A DNA stretch of 64,000 nt, taken from Euphorbia lathyris (taxonomy: Eukaryota > Streptophyta > Magnoliopsida > Malpighiales > Euphorbiaceae). Of this stretch, positions 1 to 12,399 are shown one piece after another (position 1 is the first letter of the stretch; each line of letters begins with the position of its first letter). The translations under genes were made by a program, and so were the position numbers. The stretch is taken from contig NC_088916.1 of assembly GCF_963576675.1 (NCBI RefSeq), positions 6,587,001-6,651,000 of the forward strand, written 5' to 3'. The notes under the pieces are model-generated. The model saw only the letters and a program-made list of their open reading frames with translations, was not told the DNA's origin and did no database searches.

Positions 1-760
1 AAAATAACCTAACTAGGGTTACAACACAAATAAGAAAGATATGAGTAAGATGGGAAAGGGATGCCTAAATGGCATTTAGAGAATTAAATCTAAATGATAA
101 GGAGTGGCATAAACAGTAATTAGAAGGAAATCAGAATTTCTGGCAGCCAAATCCTTATTGCCCCCTTCGCATTTTCGTCCTGGAAAATAATGCCACAAGC
201 ATGTAGGGGTGCCACATGACGTGTGGCCTCTATGTGCTCAAGTTCACTATGCGTGTGTGCAGGGCATACACCGAGTGAATTAACTCAGGAGCCCCCCTTA
301 TTGTCACACGAGCTCCACACGGTGTGTGGGTGTGAACACGCCATGTGGGGCAGCTTTTTCCCACCTTTGCCTTTGATTCTCATCTCATACGATGTCCTTT
401 GTCTTGATTCGAATCCTTGAAGGAGATGTCCGCATCAAATATACTTAGGAGTCATACTTGTTTCGTTCTTTTTTATGCGTGGTTTCTAGAAAAATATAAA
501 ATCCATTATACATGTTGTTTTTAGATTTCTAATAGACTTACACATCATAGTCCTTTAGAACTTAACCCAGAAAATTGTTTGTCCTATAAAATTATAGAAT
601 GCTTTAGCCATTTGAACTTGCTTAAAATGACCTATTAGTCACTTTCTTTTTTTTTAAAAGTAACATATTTCCCTTGAACTTGCTTGGAACGATATATATT
701 TCAATGTGTCCAAATTATATTTGTGCTTTCCCATCTGGACTTAGAGGATTAATAATATCA
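1..760. other. Intergenic AT-rich sequence, no gene seen
   Basis: No reading frame here resembles a protein family, and no tRNA or rRNA is visible. The short frames are open only by chance. The block ends at the 9-bp target duplication of the TIR element that starts at 770. Confidence 0.6.
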
Positions 761-769
761 TTTTAAGTA

Positions 770-2209
770 GGCCTAATGCTCCTCCAGCCCCCTTAACTTG
801 TTCAAATTGGTCATTTTACCCCTCCAACTCATCAAATATTCTATTTACCCCCTTAACTCCATAGAAATGGTATTTTCCACCCCCTTAGCTTGTCCAAATT
901 AGTCATTTTTGTTAGACAAACGATTGCGTTTGTCTTAAAAATGTTAGATGTGATTAACCAAAAAACAAAACAAATACAGAATAATATACAAACAGTAAAA
1001 CTGGAAATTAAAAGGAAAGAGATAGACAAATCTGAGGCCTGTATTAGCAGTTTCCTTAAGACAGATGTCATCGCTATTGACGATCGTCTCCCAAGATACA
1101 ACAGATTACACAAGCAAACTCAAACCGTGTGTAGCCTAGTTATCATCGGAGTAGGAAAACACGAATAATGTGAACAGACAAAGAGTATTTTGAAAAACTT
1201 CAACAACAGCTTTTTGCTACTTTTTTTGCAACCTGTGAATTTTGACAATTCATTCTATATAAATAGAACTCGAAAGGATAAGTCTTTTCACAAACGAACA
1301 CGAATGTACACGGACAGACACGAATGTTCACGTACGAACACGACTGTACACAACGGACACGACTGTTCATGAAAGGAGGTATTTGTTAGTATATAAATTA
1401 ATATATAATTTTATTCAAAATTTTCCAACAATTTTACCCCTCCCCAACTCATCAAATGTCCTATTTACCCTATTAACTCCATAAAAGTGGTATTTCTCAC
1501 CCCTTATGATCATATTTACCCCCTTAACTCCATAAAAGTTGTATTTCTTATCCATTTATAGTGCAAAATTAATAACACTTATTCAAATGAGTTTGAAAAT
1601 ATATATTTTTAATATCAACTTTTTATTTTATTTTAATTTGATAATTATATTGATCCTTCCTGTGTTTATTATAATAATATTGTATTAAAATAATTAGATA
1701 ATCAAAATTTAACTAGCAAAAAAGTTGAAAAGAGAAAGAATGAATAAAAGATACAAATAACAAGAACATTAATATAAACAAGTTAAATACATTATATGTA
1801 GGGATAAGGTACCAAAATAGGCCTATGATTTTGGGGAAGTATCAATTTAGGTTCCACGTACAAAATATCACCAATATAGGTTTAACGTTTAAAAAATGTA
1901 TCAATTTAGGCCTCGATGTCGGATTGTAAAGGGTGAGAAATACCACTTTTATGAAGTTAAGGGGGTAAATAGGACATTGTATGAGTTGGGAAGGAGGTAA
2001 ATGGACAAGTTGAGGGGGTGAGAAATACCACTTTTATGGAGTTAGTGGGGTAAATAGGATATTCTATAAGTTGGAGGATAAATGGATAAGTTGAGGGAGT
2101 GAGAAATACCACTTTTATGGAGTTAAGGGGGTAAATAAGACATTCGATAAGTTGAGGGGATAAAATGACCAATTTAAACAAATTAAAGGGGCTAGAGGAG
2201 CATTAGGCC
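770..2209. mobile_element. Mutator-like non-autonomous TIR element, 1.44 kb
   Basis: The element begins GGCCTAATGCTCCTC and ends with the reverse complement GAGGAGCATTAGGCC. It is flanked by an exact 9-bp direct repeat TTTTAAGTA (761-769 and 2210-2218), the duplication length typical of Mutator-like elements. The terminal inverted repeats run for more than 100 bp and contain sub-repeats of the kind 'ACCCCCTTAACTCCATA', which recur at about 1436-1530 and 1930-2140. No transposase is encoded, so it must have moved in trans. A separate LTR (910-1430) is inserted in its left arm, so the original element was about 0.9 kb. Confidence 0.8.
910..1430. repeat. Solo LTR nested in the Mutator-like element
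   Basis: A 521-bp segment starts TGTTAGACAAACG and ends TTTTCCAACA, so it has TG...CA ends with short inverted termini. It is flanked by an exact 5-bp duplication ATTTT (905-909 and 1431-1435). Removing it restores the TIR sub-repeat of the host element. A TATA-like TATATAAATAG lies at about 1255-1265, followed by a run of imperfect ACACGAATGT-type repeats. With no partner LTR or internal sequence, it is best read as a solo LTR left by recombination. The superfamily cannot be told from the LTR alone. Confidence 0.75.
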
Positions 2210-2474
2210 TTTTAAGTATGTTAACGAGACTAACAAAATCTTTTATAAGTACATGGAGTCAATCAGTTTTTTGAACCAAGTTTCATAGTTCTTTATGTAT
2301 TAAGTGTTTCGAGTAATATTTATTATTATTTTTTCAGTCTTACCTTTATTTGTTCATTCTCTAATTATTAATACTATGAGAATTTTCAAATTCCAAAACA
2401 AAATCATTTTATACTTATTAACGAGTTTAACATTAATTACTTTCCTTTATCATTTTAAGTTTTCAGGGTATGAA

Positions 2475-2657
2475 TGATAAGGTTAGACTTCTGTTATTAG
2501 AAGATAATAATTCTATTATTATATTTTATTTGTCTCTTTCATTAGCTATAAATATCTTTATATTATTAGCTATAAATTGCTATACTTATCTCTAAAAGTG
2601 TATTCCTATTTAACTTCGATCATAATCAATAATACTCACTTCTTCAATTTTCTTATA
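2475..2657 (+). repeat. 5' LTR of the degenerate copia element
   Basis: About 183 bp. It pairs with 4517-4689 and is followed by a primer-binding-site-like TGGTATTAGAG at 2658-2668. Confidence 0.65.
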
Positions 2658-3425
2658 TGGTATTAGAGAGTTGTGATCCTTTTTCTGTTTTAAAAAACTC
2701 TTCTTCATCTTTTCCCATCAAATCTCACGCAACCTACATGACCAACGATAATTCTTCCTCCCAAATTCCAAACGGAGATGATCACACCAAATATTTTACC
2801 TTAATAACCATCATAGACACAATCAAACTCACCTCTACCACATACCTTTCCCGGAAATTGAAAATCCAAGTCATTCCAATATGACATGATCTTTATCAGT
2901 TCGTTGATGGCATCCTTCCCTCTCCTCTCGCCACTATCACTGTTGATGGTATCGAGCAATCAAATCCAACATTGGAATTCTGGATTCGATAAGATAAACT
3001 ACTATTTAGTGTTTTGGTTGGTTCTCTTTCCCAATCCCTTATTCCATTAATTTCTAATGCCAAAAACTAACAAAGATATTCAAGATATCCTTGCAAATAC
3101 ATATGCCAAACCCATCAGGGGACATATTAAGCAATTGAAAGACCAATTTCACTAAATCTCAAAAGAAAATAACACCACCATCAAATATATGCAGGTTATT
3201 AAAGCTTGTGCCGATCAACTTGCTTCCTTGGACAAAGCCATTGAAAATGAGAATCTCATTGATTGTGTTCTCCATGGTCTCGACACGAACTACAACTCTG
3301 TAATTGAGTTTGTTAATGCCAAAGACACCCCTACTTCTTTTGATGAACTATATGAACACCTGATAAATTGAGAACTCATTACCAAACAAAGTCATCCTGA
3401 CTCATCTCTTCTTGCCATTGCATTT
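2657..3425 (+). pseudogene. Copia gag (UBN2-like) pseudogene
   Basis: Pieces in different frames resemble the gag of copia elements: 2657-2884 ends with a YLSRKLKIQ stretch like the 'YLTWKLQ' region of these gags, and 3189-3371 reads ADQLASLDKAIENENLID then VLHGLDTNYNSVIEFV, the usual 'L.S.LPISDEDLV..ILNGL....' region. Stops and frame changes separate the pieces, so no product is expected. The family assignment comes from motif memory. Confidence 0.6.
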
Positions 3426-3551
3426 GCGTCCGCCGCACCAAAACTATAGTCGCTCCACTTCTGCTAATATTCTCTCAACTCCTGCCAATAATAACATCTG
3501 ACAGCCCCGCCCTTTCTTGGGTAAATTTTAGTGGCGCAAAACACATGGACA

Positions 3552-4470
3552 CAGTGGCGAATACAGGATTGATCGGTTGGGGGGGCCGATTTTACATGTG
3601 CGTTCGGAATTTTTTTTTTTTTTTTTGCTAAATCGAACTTGCTTAATTTTTTGTATATATGAGTGTTATAATTTGAATTGTCAAGAACCACTTTTAAGTA
3701 TTAATGTACAATTTTTCAAAATTAAGCTAGATTTCGTTATAGTCCTTGTAAAAAAATTTGGATTTAGAGAGGGCTGAACATGTAAAAAAAATTAAAAAAA
3801 TTTGATTTCAGATACCAAACCAAAAAAATTAATAATTTGAATTTATAGATGCCTAACAGGCTAAAAAAAATTAGAACTTTGGATTTAGAGATGCCTAAGA
3901 GACCTAAAAAAAATTAGAAATTTGGATTTAGGGAGTACCTAATAGGTCCAAAATATTAAAATTTTGAAGTTTGGATAAGCCTAACACGTAATGAGATATA
4001 TTTAATTTTTTTTTATTAGTTCAATACTAATTTTTAAAAAAACTATAACATTTTTACATTTTTTTGTTTAGTTTTAAAATTTTAAAATTTAATTTAGAAA
4101 TTAAGTTGTTTGAGTCTCAAAAATAAGAAATCAATTTCTTTAATGGAAAATACATAATAAAAATGAGTTCAAAAGTGCTATGAAAATAAATAAAGTAATT
4201 AATAATGGTACATAGTTTTATAATTTTTGAAAAATAAAATTTAAATAAACAAACATTTTCTAAAATAAATTGAGGTTGGGGGGAATTGAACCTATGACTT
4301 TTCAGAAAAAAGTAATTGTTTTAACCATCTCATTTACTTTTAAACAATGAAATATTGCTACATAGTTTCTATATAGACTAATATTAGGGGGAGCCGAAAC
4401 TACTCATGACTATGGTATTTCCGGCGGCCGGAGGGGCCCGGCCCCCCTGGCCCCCACGTATACGCCCCTG
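3552..4470. mobile_element. hAT-like TIR element nested in the copia remnant
   Basis: The element begins CAGTGGCGAATACAGG and its other end, reversed, reads CAGGGGCGTATACG. It is flanked by a perfect 8-bp duplication CATGGACA (3544-3551 and 4471-4478), typical of hAT elements. It is 919 bp long, AT-rich inside, and contains short repeats of the form 'GGATTTAGAGA.GCCTAA.AG'. No transposase is present. A related copy lies at 29249-30040. Confidence 0.8.
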
Positions 4471-4516
4471 CATGGACATGTTGTATTCTCTCAACGACAA
4501 TCGTTTTGAGGAGGCG

Positions 4517-4689
4517 TGATAAGGATTAGATTGGAAACGATATTTATGTTATTATATTGTCTTTATCTCATTTCTTTAACTGTATATCTTTCTATTACTA
4601 GCTATATATTGCTATACTTATCTCTAAAAGTTGCATTCCTTTTTAACTCTGATCATAATAATAATACTCACTTCTTCGATTTCCTTATA
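4517..4689 (+). repeat. 3' LTR of the degenerate copia element
   Basis: Partner of the 2475-2657 block. It is preceded by a purine-rich stretch (TTGAGGAGGCG) that could be the polypurine tract. Confidence 0.65.
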
Positions 4690-6512
4690 TAAAGAGTGGT
4701 TAATTAAATACATGCTACGTAAAATTAGAATTAAAAACAAAGAGAGGCCTATTAAAAAAACAAAAAGAGATAAAAAAATACATTTTAGTCATTTTCTTAT
4801 AAATTTGATGCAAACAAATTAATTTCTTAATATGCATAATTTATTCAAGCGTGACAATTATTTGTAGACGAATAGACTATTTATTGCTTCTTCCGTTTCA
4901 AAATAATTATCATATGTATAAAGATTTTTTTGTTTCATAATATTTATATATTAAGTTTTTAAAGTAAGTTCTTCATATTTTAATATTAATTATACATTTT
5001 ATCATTTTAAAATTTTAATATATATAAAGAATGATTTAATTTAATCAATATTAATAAAATAAAGATTATTAACAAACAAAGATAAAATGTATTTTAATTT
5101 ATTGTTTTATATATTTAATATGAATCAATTATCTGTATAATTAATATGTATAATTTATTGAGGCGTGACAATTATTTTGGAACTTAGATCTTATTTTATA
5201 ACTATTCAACTCACTTAATTTAATAGTTTAAACACTTATCTATATTAAGGTTCCCTTTGTTTGTCAGAAAATATTGTATTTTGAAAAATATTGAATAAGA
5301 AAAATTATTATGTTGAAAAATAAATATTTTTCGGTGTTTAGTTACAACATCGGAAAATAGAAAGAAGTGCTGATGGTTCTTGTTTTTAAAATGGTAAGAT
5401 GGAATGAAGTATGATTTTAAAAGATTAGGGAAATATTATATTCTTTTTAAAAAATAAAACATTTTTCTCACTTTTTTTCATAAAATTTTCTGTTGATTAT
5501 AATTTGCAATTTTCGTTGAGTTATTTTTCTCAGAAAACAGACACCGAAAAATCATAAAAATATTTTTCTGCACAATGTTTTTCGATAAACAAACGAGACC
5601 TAAGTGTATTTGATAATTTCAAATTTTTTTGAAAAGATAATTTCAATTTTTCAAGCACTTCAAATTTTCAATTAAACTAAAAATAACTTATTAAAAATAA
5701 GTGAAAATATTTAATTTGAAATTTTAAATTCACCATCACCAACTAATATTTTTATATTTAACTCAAAGTTTTGTTTTTCAAAAAAACAAAACAAAAAAAA
5801 CTCCAAATTTTGTTTTATTAAAAAAAATCTAATTATTTTATGTCAAATTTTTGTAAAAAGCTTCAAACTTTCATCTTTTGTGTGGATTTATTTTGAGAAG
5901 GCAACCGAATGAGGTTTCTTTTGTATTCTTGTTTTTTGTATTATCTTTTTAGTCGATGTTTATATATTTTTATCGAATTTCTTTATCCGTTTGAATTGTA
6001 ACTGCTCTTTATTATTCTTTTATGTATATTTTTTTTGGATTTAGTAAGAGTAAGAACAATTTATTTTGCAATAAAAAAATAACTTAAATCCAAATGTTCA
6101 GAAGGATCTAAATGATAGTGATTCGATTGCTGCTCTGCAGATTTAGATTTTCATAAAATATATATTTTATTGTTTTTCCTTTTGCAATATATAATCGTTT
6201 TTATAGATGTTGTGAGGTTTTTTTCTTACTTTTATTTTATTGTACTTGTTTTTTTTTTCATTTAACGAATATATAAGCATTTTTATTAAAAAAAAAAATC
6301 AAAGTTTTTATTTAAAAAATAAATAAAGTTTTGTAAAAACTCGTGAATTTTTTTTTAAAACCCCTAAATCTTGGAAAACCTAATTGTCAAACAGCAAATC
6401 TTGTTCAAAGACTTTGGCTCTGTTTGTTTCCATGGTTGCTCTGACTTGAATTAAACTTTATGACAAGTAACTTGTCCCGCTTTCTTACCTTTGAAACCCA
6501 ACAACAATCTCT
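4690..6512. other. Intergenic AT-rich region upstream of mitoferrin
   Basis: Very AT-rich sequence with no credible coding frame. It contains the Tourist-like MITE at 5249-5600. The last few hundred bases must include the mitoferrin promoter, but no unambiguous TATA box or other site can be named. Confidence 0.6.
5249..5600. mobile_element. Tourist-like (PIF/Harbinger) MITE
   Basis: The ends GGTTCCCTTTGTTTGTCAGA and (reversed) GGTCTCGTTTGTTTATCGAA are inverted repeats. Both are flanked by TAA (5246-5248 and 5601-5603), the 3-bp TWA-type duplication of PIF/Harbinger MITEs. It is 352 bp long and has no coding capacity. Confidence 0.65.
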
Positions 6513-9500
6513 ATGGCCGCAGAAGCCACCACCACGAAGTTTCAAAACCCTGATTTCCGGCCAGATTTTCACCCGGAGGTATCCGTAACCGCCCATGACG
6601 GTCTCCATTTTTGGCAATTCATGATCGCCGGTTCAATAGCTGGTTCAATTGAGCACATGGCCATGTTTCCCGTCGATACAATTAAAACCCATATGCAAGC
6701 CCTAGGTTCTTGCCCAATTAAATCCGTCAGTGTCACCCATGCCTTCCGCTCCATTCTCCAATCTGAAGGCCCCTCCGCCCTCTACCGTGGCATCGGCGCC
6801 ATGGGTCTCGGCGCTGGTCCTGCCCACGCGGTGTATTTTTCGGTTTACGAAGTATGTAAGAAGCGGTTCTCCGGTGATAATCCGAACAATTCATTAGCTC
6901 ACGCGATGTCTGGAGTGTGTGCGACGGTGTGCAGCGACGCCGTTTTGACACCTATGGATATGGTGAAGCAGAGATTACAATTGGGGAATAATGCGTATAG
7001 AGGAGTTTTTGATTGTGTGAAGAGGGTTTTGAGAGATGAAGGAATTGGTGCTTTTTATGCTTCTTATAGGACTACTGTTTTGATGAACGCACCTTTCACG
7101 GCTGTGCATTTTGCTACTTATGAGGCGGTGAAAAGAGGTTTGATGGAGATTTCGCCTGAGAGTGCTAATGACGAGAGGTTGATTGTTCATGCTACTGCAG
7201 GAGCGGCTGCTGGAGCATTGGCTGCTGCTGTTACTACTCCTCTTGATGTTGTTAAGACGCAATTGCAGTGTCAGGTACCAAGATTCTTGCTTGCTTCTCA
7301 TTTCAATTGTAGGATATTTGCTGTAATTGTTGCTGCTGTTAGCTTTTGAAGTGATATAGAATTGAATAAAATCTATTTCTATGTTTGGTGACTTATCATG
7401 TGTATCACCTGAACTAGGTCTGGGGCTGCAGAGTAGTAGAATGCTGATTAGATTAGAAATTGATGTTGGGATTAGATGGTGTGTGAATTTATGTATAAGA
7501 TAAATATATGAGGATTGTCTCAACTTGGTCACTCTGAAAGTTGGACAATACTTTCTCAATTTTGTAAGGTTGATTGAATGCAAAAGTTAGAAGTAGTTTC
7601 AGGAAGATGGAGGAAGAGGAGAGAAAATAAGGACGCATTTGGACAGGAGAGAAAGTAATGTCTATGAAATACAATACTGAAACAGCCATAGTTATCAAAC
7701 GCGCGTCTCAGACGCAAAAGGTGCTAAGCTCCAGGTATATCATCTGAGAAGCTAAAAGGCGTGCTCTAATCTAGAGGCACATGCCTGAGCACGCCTTTGT
7801 TTGTGAGCCTAGTGCTTTGTTGGAAGTGCACCTAGGGGCAAATTTATAAGCTGGATTATTTTTTTAGGGTTCCAAGTTAAGAAGTGGTTGATTCAATCTC
7901 AACCGTTCCATATCTATATCACCTAGGGTTGAAGGAAGTGCTTATCATAGTAAAAAAGGGCGGCCCGGCCGCACTACGCGTCCCCGCTGAGCGAGGGTCC
8001 GGGGAGGGGTCCCACCACAAGGGTGTACTGGGGGCAAGCCTTCCCCTGCCAATTTATTTGGCAAGAGGCCGCTCCTAAGACTCGAACCCGTGATCTCTTG
8101 GTCACACGACAACAACGTTTACCGTTGCGCCATTTTCATAGTAGAGTAGGAAAAATATCATGAATACCTCTACTTCAAGTGCTAGGCCTAAGTCGTAGGA
8201 GAAGGCTAAAGCACCATTTTCTAGTGTTCGAGAAAGAACATCTACAGTTCTTAGAGATGTGGAGGAAGAAGAATCTGGTTTTGTAGATGAATACCTTGAA
8301 GTTGAAGAGAATGAGAATGAGAACCTTGAAGATGAATTTGATAGGGGAGATAATGATAGTGGTGGTGATGACTTTGATGAGCGATGAATATGGACTATAG
8401 AGGCTTTAGTCTTGATGAAATGTAGTTATTAGACTATTAGTTAATTAACTTAGGATTTGGTTGTACTTAGTTTTTAGATTTAGAATCTATTATTATGAAT
8501 TATGATTATGATTATGGAAGAGTTAATAGTTATTTTGGAATTTATTTTCATGCTTATGATTAAGGTTATGAATGATTGGATATTATTTAGTATTTGGCTA
8601 TTTGCTGCATTTTAGAATCTTTAAATGTTGTTTTTTTATGATTTCGTATATTATTTTTCGTTAGTATGCCTTGTTGTGTCGCTTAGTCATGCACGTAGGC
8701 TCCAGAACCCTGGCGCCTTAGGCCCTGTTCTTTGCCACTTAATTTCAGTATCAGTAATTTCAGTTGAGTTCAGTAGCATTCAGTTCAGTAATTTATCATT
8801 ACTTATTATAATTATAATTATTTATTATTATTATTATTGTTATCATTAGAACCATTATTATTTTTATAAGTTTTTTATTTTAATTATTGCTATTTTTAAA
8901 GGATTATATTAAAGAACAGAGCCGTGTACCATAGTTATTAAAGGCGCACTAAGGCGCAAGGGGGTCCTGGACCCTTGGCGCAAGGCGCAACTTAAAAAAA
9001 AAAAATCATAAATTCATAATACTAGTCACAAATAGTCAAATACCAACAATAAAACCATAAAATGCATGAGTTAAGTTTAGTTAACTACTAAGGCATAATG
9101 TCTGCTGCTATGTGTAGTAAAAACTTACGATCTTTGTCTGTCTCTGTTTTTCTTTTATTTTCTGAACTTAAAAAACCCTAAAATACCCTAACCCTAAAAC
9201 ACCATCAAAACCCTAAAATACCCTCAACCCTAAAACACCCTAAATTACCCTAAGGTAGCCAGGGCGCGCGCCTGACTGACCAAGGCGCTAAGGCTGGAGC
9301 CTTAGCCGAGGCGCGCCTTTAATAACTATGACGCGTACCTTTAGTAACTATGGAAACAACTTAGTTAGAAGTTTTAGTGTACAATGAATAGTTTCATGTC
9401 TTGCTATGAGGAGATTGAATGGTATATAATTGATGCTATAGTCGATTTAAAATGGTAAAGGAAGTTGCTTTTTCTTCTAGTCTTTTGTCCATCTAACCTT

Positions 9501-11825
9501 AAAAGAAAAAGTAGCTAATGCAACAATATTTTTTTCTTTTTGGAGTTCTTCTCATTCATAGTTTCAATTGAAGTATGCTCTTCAAAGATTTTTAACTGCC
9601 ATTACCAACAGGCATCATTTCTACAGAGTGTCAGACCTACTACTTTTGCTTCCAGTGATTCCAAATATTAGTTTTCTGTTAAGCAGATTGCAATTAGGCA
9701 ATAAGAATCCTCAGTCACAACTGGGTGTATACTTTTTAAAGTTTGATCCGTTAGACCATTAGGTGCTACTGCTATGTATGAATGCTATCTAGTTGATTTA
9801 CACATTACTTGTGTTAGTAATAGCTAACTGCCTTTATGTTTTATGATTTTTTGTTCTAGATGCCTTACTAGATACCATTGGATAATATCCTGCTTTCTTT
9901 CCCTATTAATGGCTGTATATTCTTTTTCGATGCACCAAAAAGCAGGACCATAACTGGCACCTTTTCACGGGCAAATATTCCATCAGTAAAGTGATCATGA
10001 TTTTGTTTAATTTCCACAACTTTATCTCATTAATCATCTATATGACTATATTATTTTGTTCAACTTCATTTGACATGATCAAAATCATTTCCTTCAGAAT
10101 TTTGAAACTACTCACTCGCGCTACATGGCAATTCCGTAATCATACTCTTAATTTGCAAAAGAGAATCGTTTCTTTTATGCATAAGTCCAATAATGATGTC
10201 AAGGATTAATTGTGTAGGACTATGGAATTATCAATGATTCCCAAACTATGAGATCAGATTTGGTTTTTTCTATTAGAGTAATAAATCAGAAATCATTTCT
10301 ATTTGGATTAAACCCATATTTGGCCACTGTGGTATCCAAAATTTTGTCATTTGCCCCTTATGGTGTCATTTGGTAACATTTTCCCCTTGAAGTATTCCTA
10401 TAGGTGACATTTAACCCATTTTGGATGGAAAACTAACGAATTTGTTAAATTTTTTGCCACATGACACAATTTTTGACACGTGGCAATTGATTTAATTTTT
10501 TCCCATATAGATTTAATATGTAGATAAATAAGGAATTAATTTTATTCTTATTTATCCACATATTAAGTCTATATAGAAAAAAATAAAACAGTTGTTATAT
10601 TTACATGTCACGTCAAAAATTGTGTCGTGGTAAAAAATTTAAGAAATTGGTTAGTTTTGCATCCAAAATGGGTTAAATGTCACCTATGGGAATACTCCAA
10701 GGGGCAAATATTATCAAATAATGGATACCACGGGTTTAATCCTTTTTATTTTTAGATTGGGCAATGAATTCACTAAATTAACTACTCTCTAAACTACTAT
10801 AGTCAAATGCTTTTAAGCTTGAGAAACTTGTGATCCGACCATCACTTCTAAAGTTGGGTGAGCAATCAACTACTTGTGCAAATTCTGAAATAAGTTCACC
10901 TCCAGGGCTCATTCTGTTCTGAACAAATTTATTCTGTCTTTGCTGATCTATGATCAACTGTTTCTTTTTCATGTCAGACTGTCAGTTAATGTTAGTTAGT
11001 ATTATTGGTTTAATTTTGTTTACAGTGTTGCTGCGTGAATTTCATGATCACGTTTTGTAGAACCTTAGGTTTAGACTTTATATTCAGGAAGAGTTAGATC
11101 CAAAGTATAAGTTACATTATAGATAGTGACCGATTTGGTCGATCAAAGTGGTCATTGGCCTCAGTCACAGATGATGCAAGATGAGGCAATAGATTTATTC
11201 TTTCGGGTTATGACAATTGGTATAGAAGGTTTACTGAAGTGGATTTAGGGCTATAAACTCAATGGTTTCATGGTTAGCTTTGTAATTTTCAAAGTCAAGT
11301 TGGATCGAACCTGGATGAGGCCAGTAGCAGAAGGCTGTTGAAAGGCATCAGGACGCTAATTTCTTTTTTCTTTTTTAATAAAATTTGTTCTCATTTGTCA
11401 TGCAATTTCACCTTGATTGAGCTCTTTTTGGTTATGATTTAGTGTTTTACTTACAAACATCTAACTTTAGTAAAATTTAAAAGTAAGAAAATGTATTTGA
11501 TAAATATGTTCTTCATCGTTTAATTAAACATTGTTCTGTGGCTGGAAATCTGTGCAAGATTCTGCATCTATCAGAATTGATCTCATAAAAGTGGTTTTCG
11601 GTTTTGCAGGGTGTTTGTGGATGTGACAGATTCAAAAGTGGTTCAATTGGAGATGTATTTAAAGTAATATTGAAAAAAGATGGGTATAGAGGGCTGATGA
11701 GGGGTTGGATTCCAAGGATGCTTTTCCATGCACCGGCTGCTGCAATCTGCTGGTCAACATATGAATCCGCAAAAAACTTCTTTCAGGAACGCAACGCTAG
11801 TAGTAATAGTGGCACTTTAACATGA
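6513..11825 (+). CDS. MIT: Mitoferrin, mitochondrial iron transporter (mitochondrial carrier family)
   Basis: Inner-membrane carrier expected to bring iron into the mitochondrial matrix for Fe-S cluster and heme synthesis. Two exons: 6513-7274 and 11610-11825, with GT at 7275 and AG at 11608-11609, phase 0, giving 325 aa, the usual length of plant mitoferrins. The three tandem carrier repeats each carry the PX[DE]XX[KR] signature: PVDTIKT (about 53-59), PMDMVKQ (147-153) and PLDVVKT (243-249). The GAGPAHA motif (100-106), MNAPFTAVHF (191-200) and FHAPAAA near the C-terminus are typical of mitoferrins rather than other carriers. The start is the first in-frame ATG, with no obvious cleaved presequence, as usual in this family. 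The 4.3-kb intron is full of transposon insertions. The gene runs tail-to-tail toward the PBCP gene. Family sure; the exact orthologue (Arabidopsis MIT1 or MIT2) is not resolved. Confidence 0.95.
7688..9353. repeat. Nested TIR repeat block 'CATAGTTATYAAA..GCGC' in the mitoferrin intron
   Basis: The left side starts CCATAGTTATCAAACGCGCG and the right side ends TAGTAACTATGG. Inside, 8930-9330 is a self-contained copy (CATAGTTATTAAAGGCGC ... CCTTTAATAACTATG) flanked by similar 8-mers (CCGTGTAC and ACGCGTAC). GC-rich 'AAGGCGC/GCGCCTT' runs recur throughout. A SINE is inserted at 7953-8135. No duplication could be fixed for the outer unit, so its limits are approximate. Confidence 0.45.
7953..8135 (-). 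mobile_element. Au-type SINE, minus strand
   Basis: Reversed, it contains a tRNA-like head (GCGCAACGG box A region, CACGGGTTCGAGTCTTAG box B), then the Au signature GGGGAAGGCTTGC and CCCTTGTGGTGGGACC, and ends in a short T run after GCCGCCC. It is flanked by TCATAGTA (7945-7952 and 8136-8143). SINEs of this family are copied by LINE machinery and carry an internal Pol III promoter. It lies inside the mitoferrin intron. Confidence 0.8.
10305..10742. mobile_element. Mutator-like TIR element in the mitoferrin intron
   Basis: Starts GGATTAAACCCATATTTGG and ends (reversed) GGATTAAACCCGTGGTATCC. The long inverted arms share 'GTGACATTTAACCCATTTTG'. The 9-bp flanks TTTCTATTT (10296-10304) and TTTTTATTT (10743-10751) match at 8 of 9 positions. 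It is 438 bp long and non-coding. Confidence 0.7.
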
Positions 11826-12399
11826 ACAAACACTATTAATTCATTATTCAGAGAAAGGGCATTTTTAACTTTTTGACTGCAGCACAAATAATGCCATATA
11901 CAACGAGATGTTAATCTTACACGAGGTATTAGCTCTATCTTTCTGCTATTTATCCCATATAATTAGTCATGAGTAGTAAAAAATGCTTCTTCACATTAAA
12001 TTAATTGTGTTGTACACATTGTTGTCCCATAATCAAATTCATAAGTGCCTTTTTTTTTCCCCCTGTTTATCACATTGTTTTAGTGAACTTGAATAGAAAG
12101 GAAATTTTGGAGCAAAAGCTATATATTCTTTTATGGATGTTCCAGGATAAATTGAGGTCATTTGTGTTTATTTTAGTTGTCCATTTTCTCGGATTACCTT
12201 TTTACGCCTTTTATTTCCATCGAATTTAGATATATAAATGTGTGATGGTCTCAAAATTCTATGTTTATTTTCTTGTAAACAAGTTGCATTGTGTAGAGCT
12301 ACTCTTGATTGATGAAAATAATTGTCATCCTATGGTGGGATGACTGAAGCGATGATATGTGAAAAAGGAAAAAAAAAAAGGCTTAATAAATCGGGAGCT

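Larger units (their letters stand above)
2475..4689 (+). mobile_element. Degenerate Ty1/copia-type element with short LTRs
   Basis: Two related blocks of about 180 bp (2475-2657 and 4517-4689) both start TGATAAGG and end in CTTCTTCRATTT..CTTATA; their last ~110 bp are very similar. The left one is followed directly by TGGTATTAGAG, one change from the initiator-tRNA-Met primer site TGGTATCAGAG used by copia elements. The internal region holds only gag-like remains, with no protease, integrase or RT, and is interrupted by a hAT-like element at 3552-4470. The outer flanks ATGAA and ATAAA could be a worn 5-bp duplication. It is an old, deleted, non-autonomous copy. Confidence 0.7.

Noticed and set aside
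7275..7583. Long minus-strand frame (6975-7583) overlapping mitoferrin exon 1
   Set aside because: Low-complexity Ser/Asn/Ile-rich product antisense to a well-supported exon; an ORF shadow.
9175..9255. Telomere-like ACCCTAAAA runs
   Set aside because: The units are irregular (CCCTAAAATA, CCCTCAACCCTAAAACA) and lie within a TIR repeat in the mitoferrin intron; this is not a true (CCCTAAA)n array.
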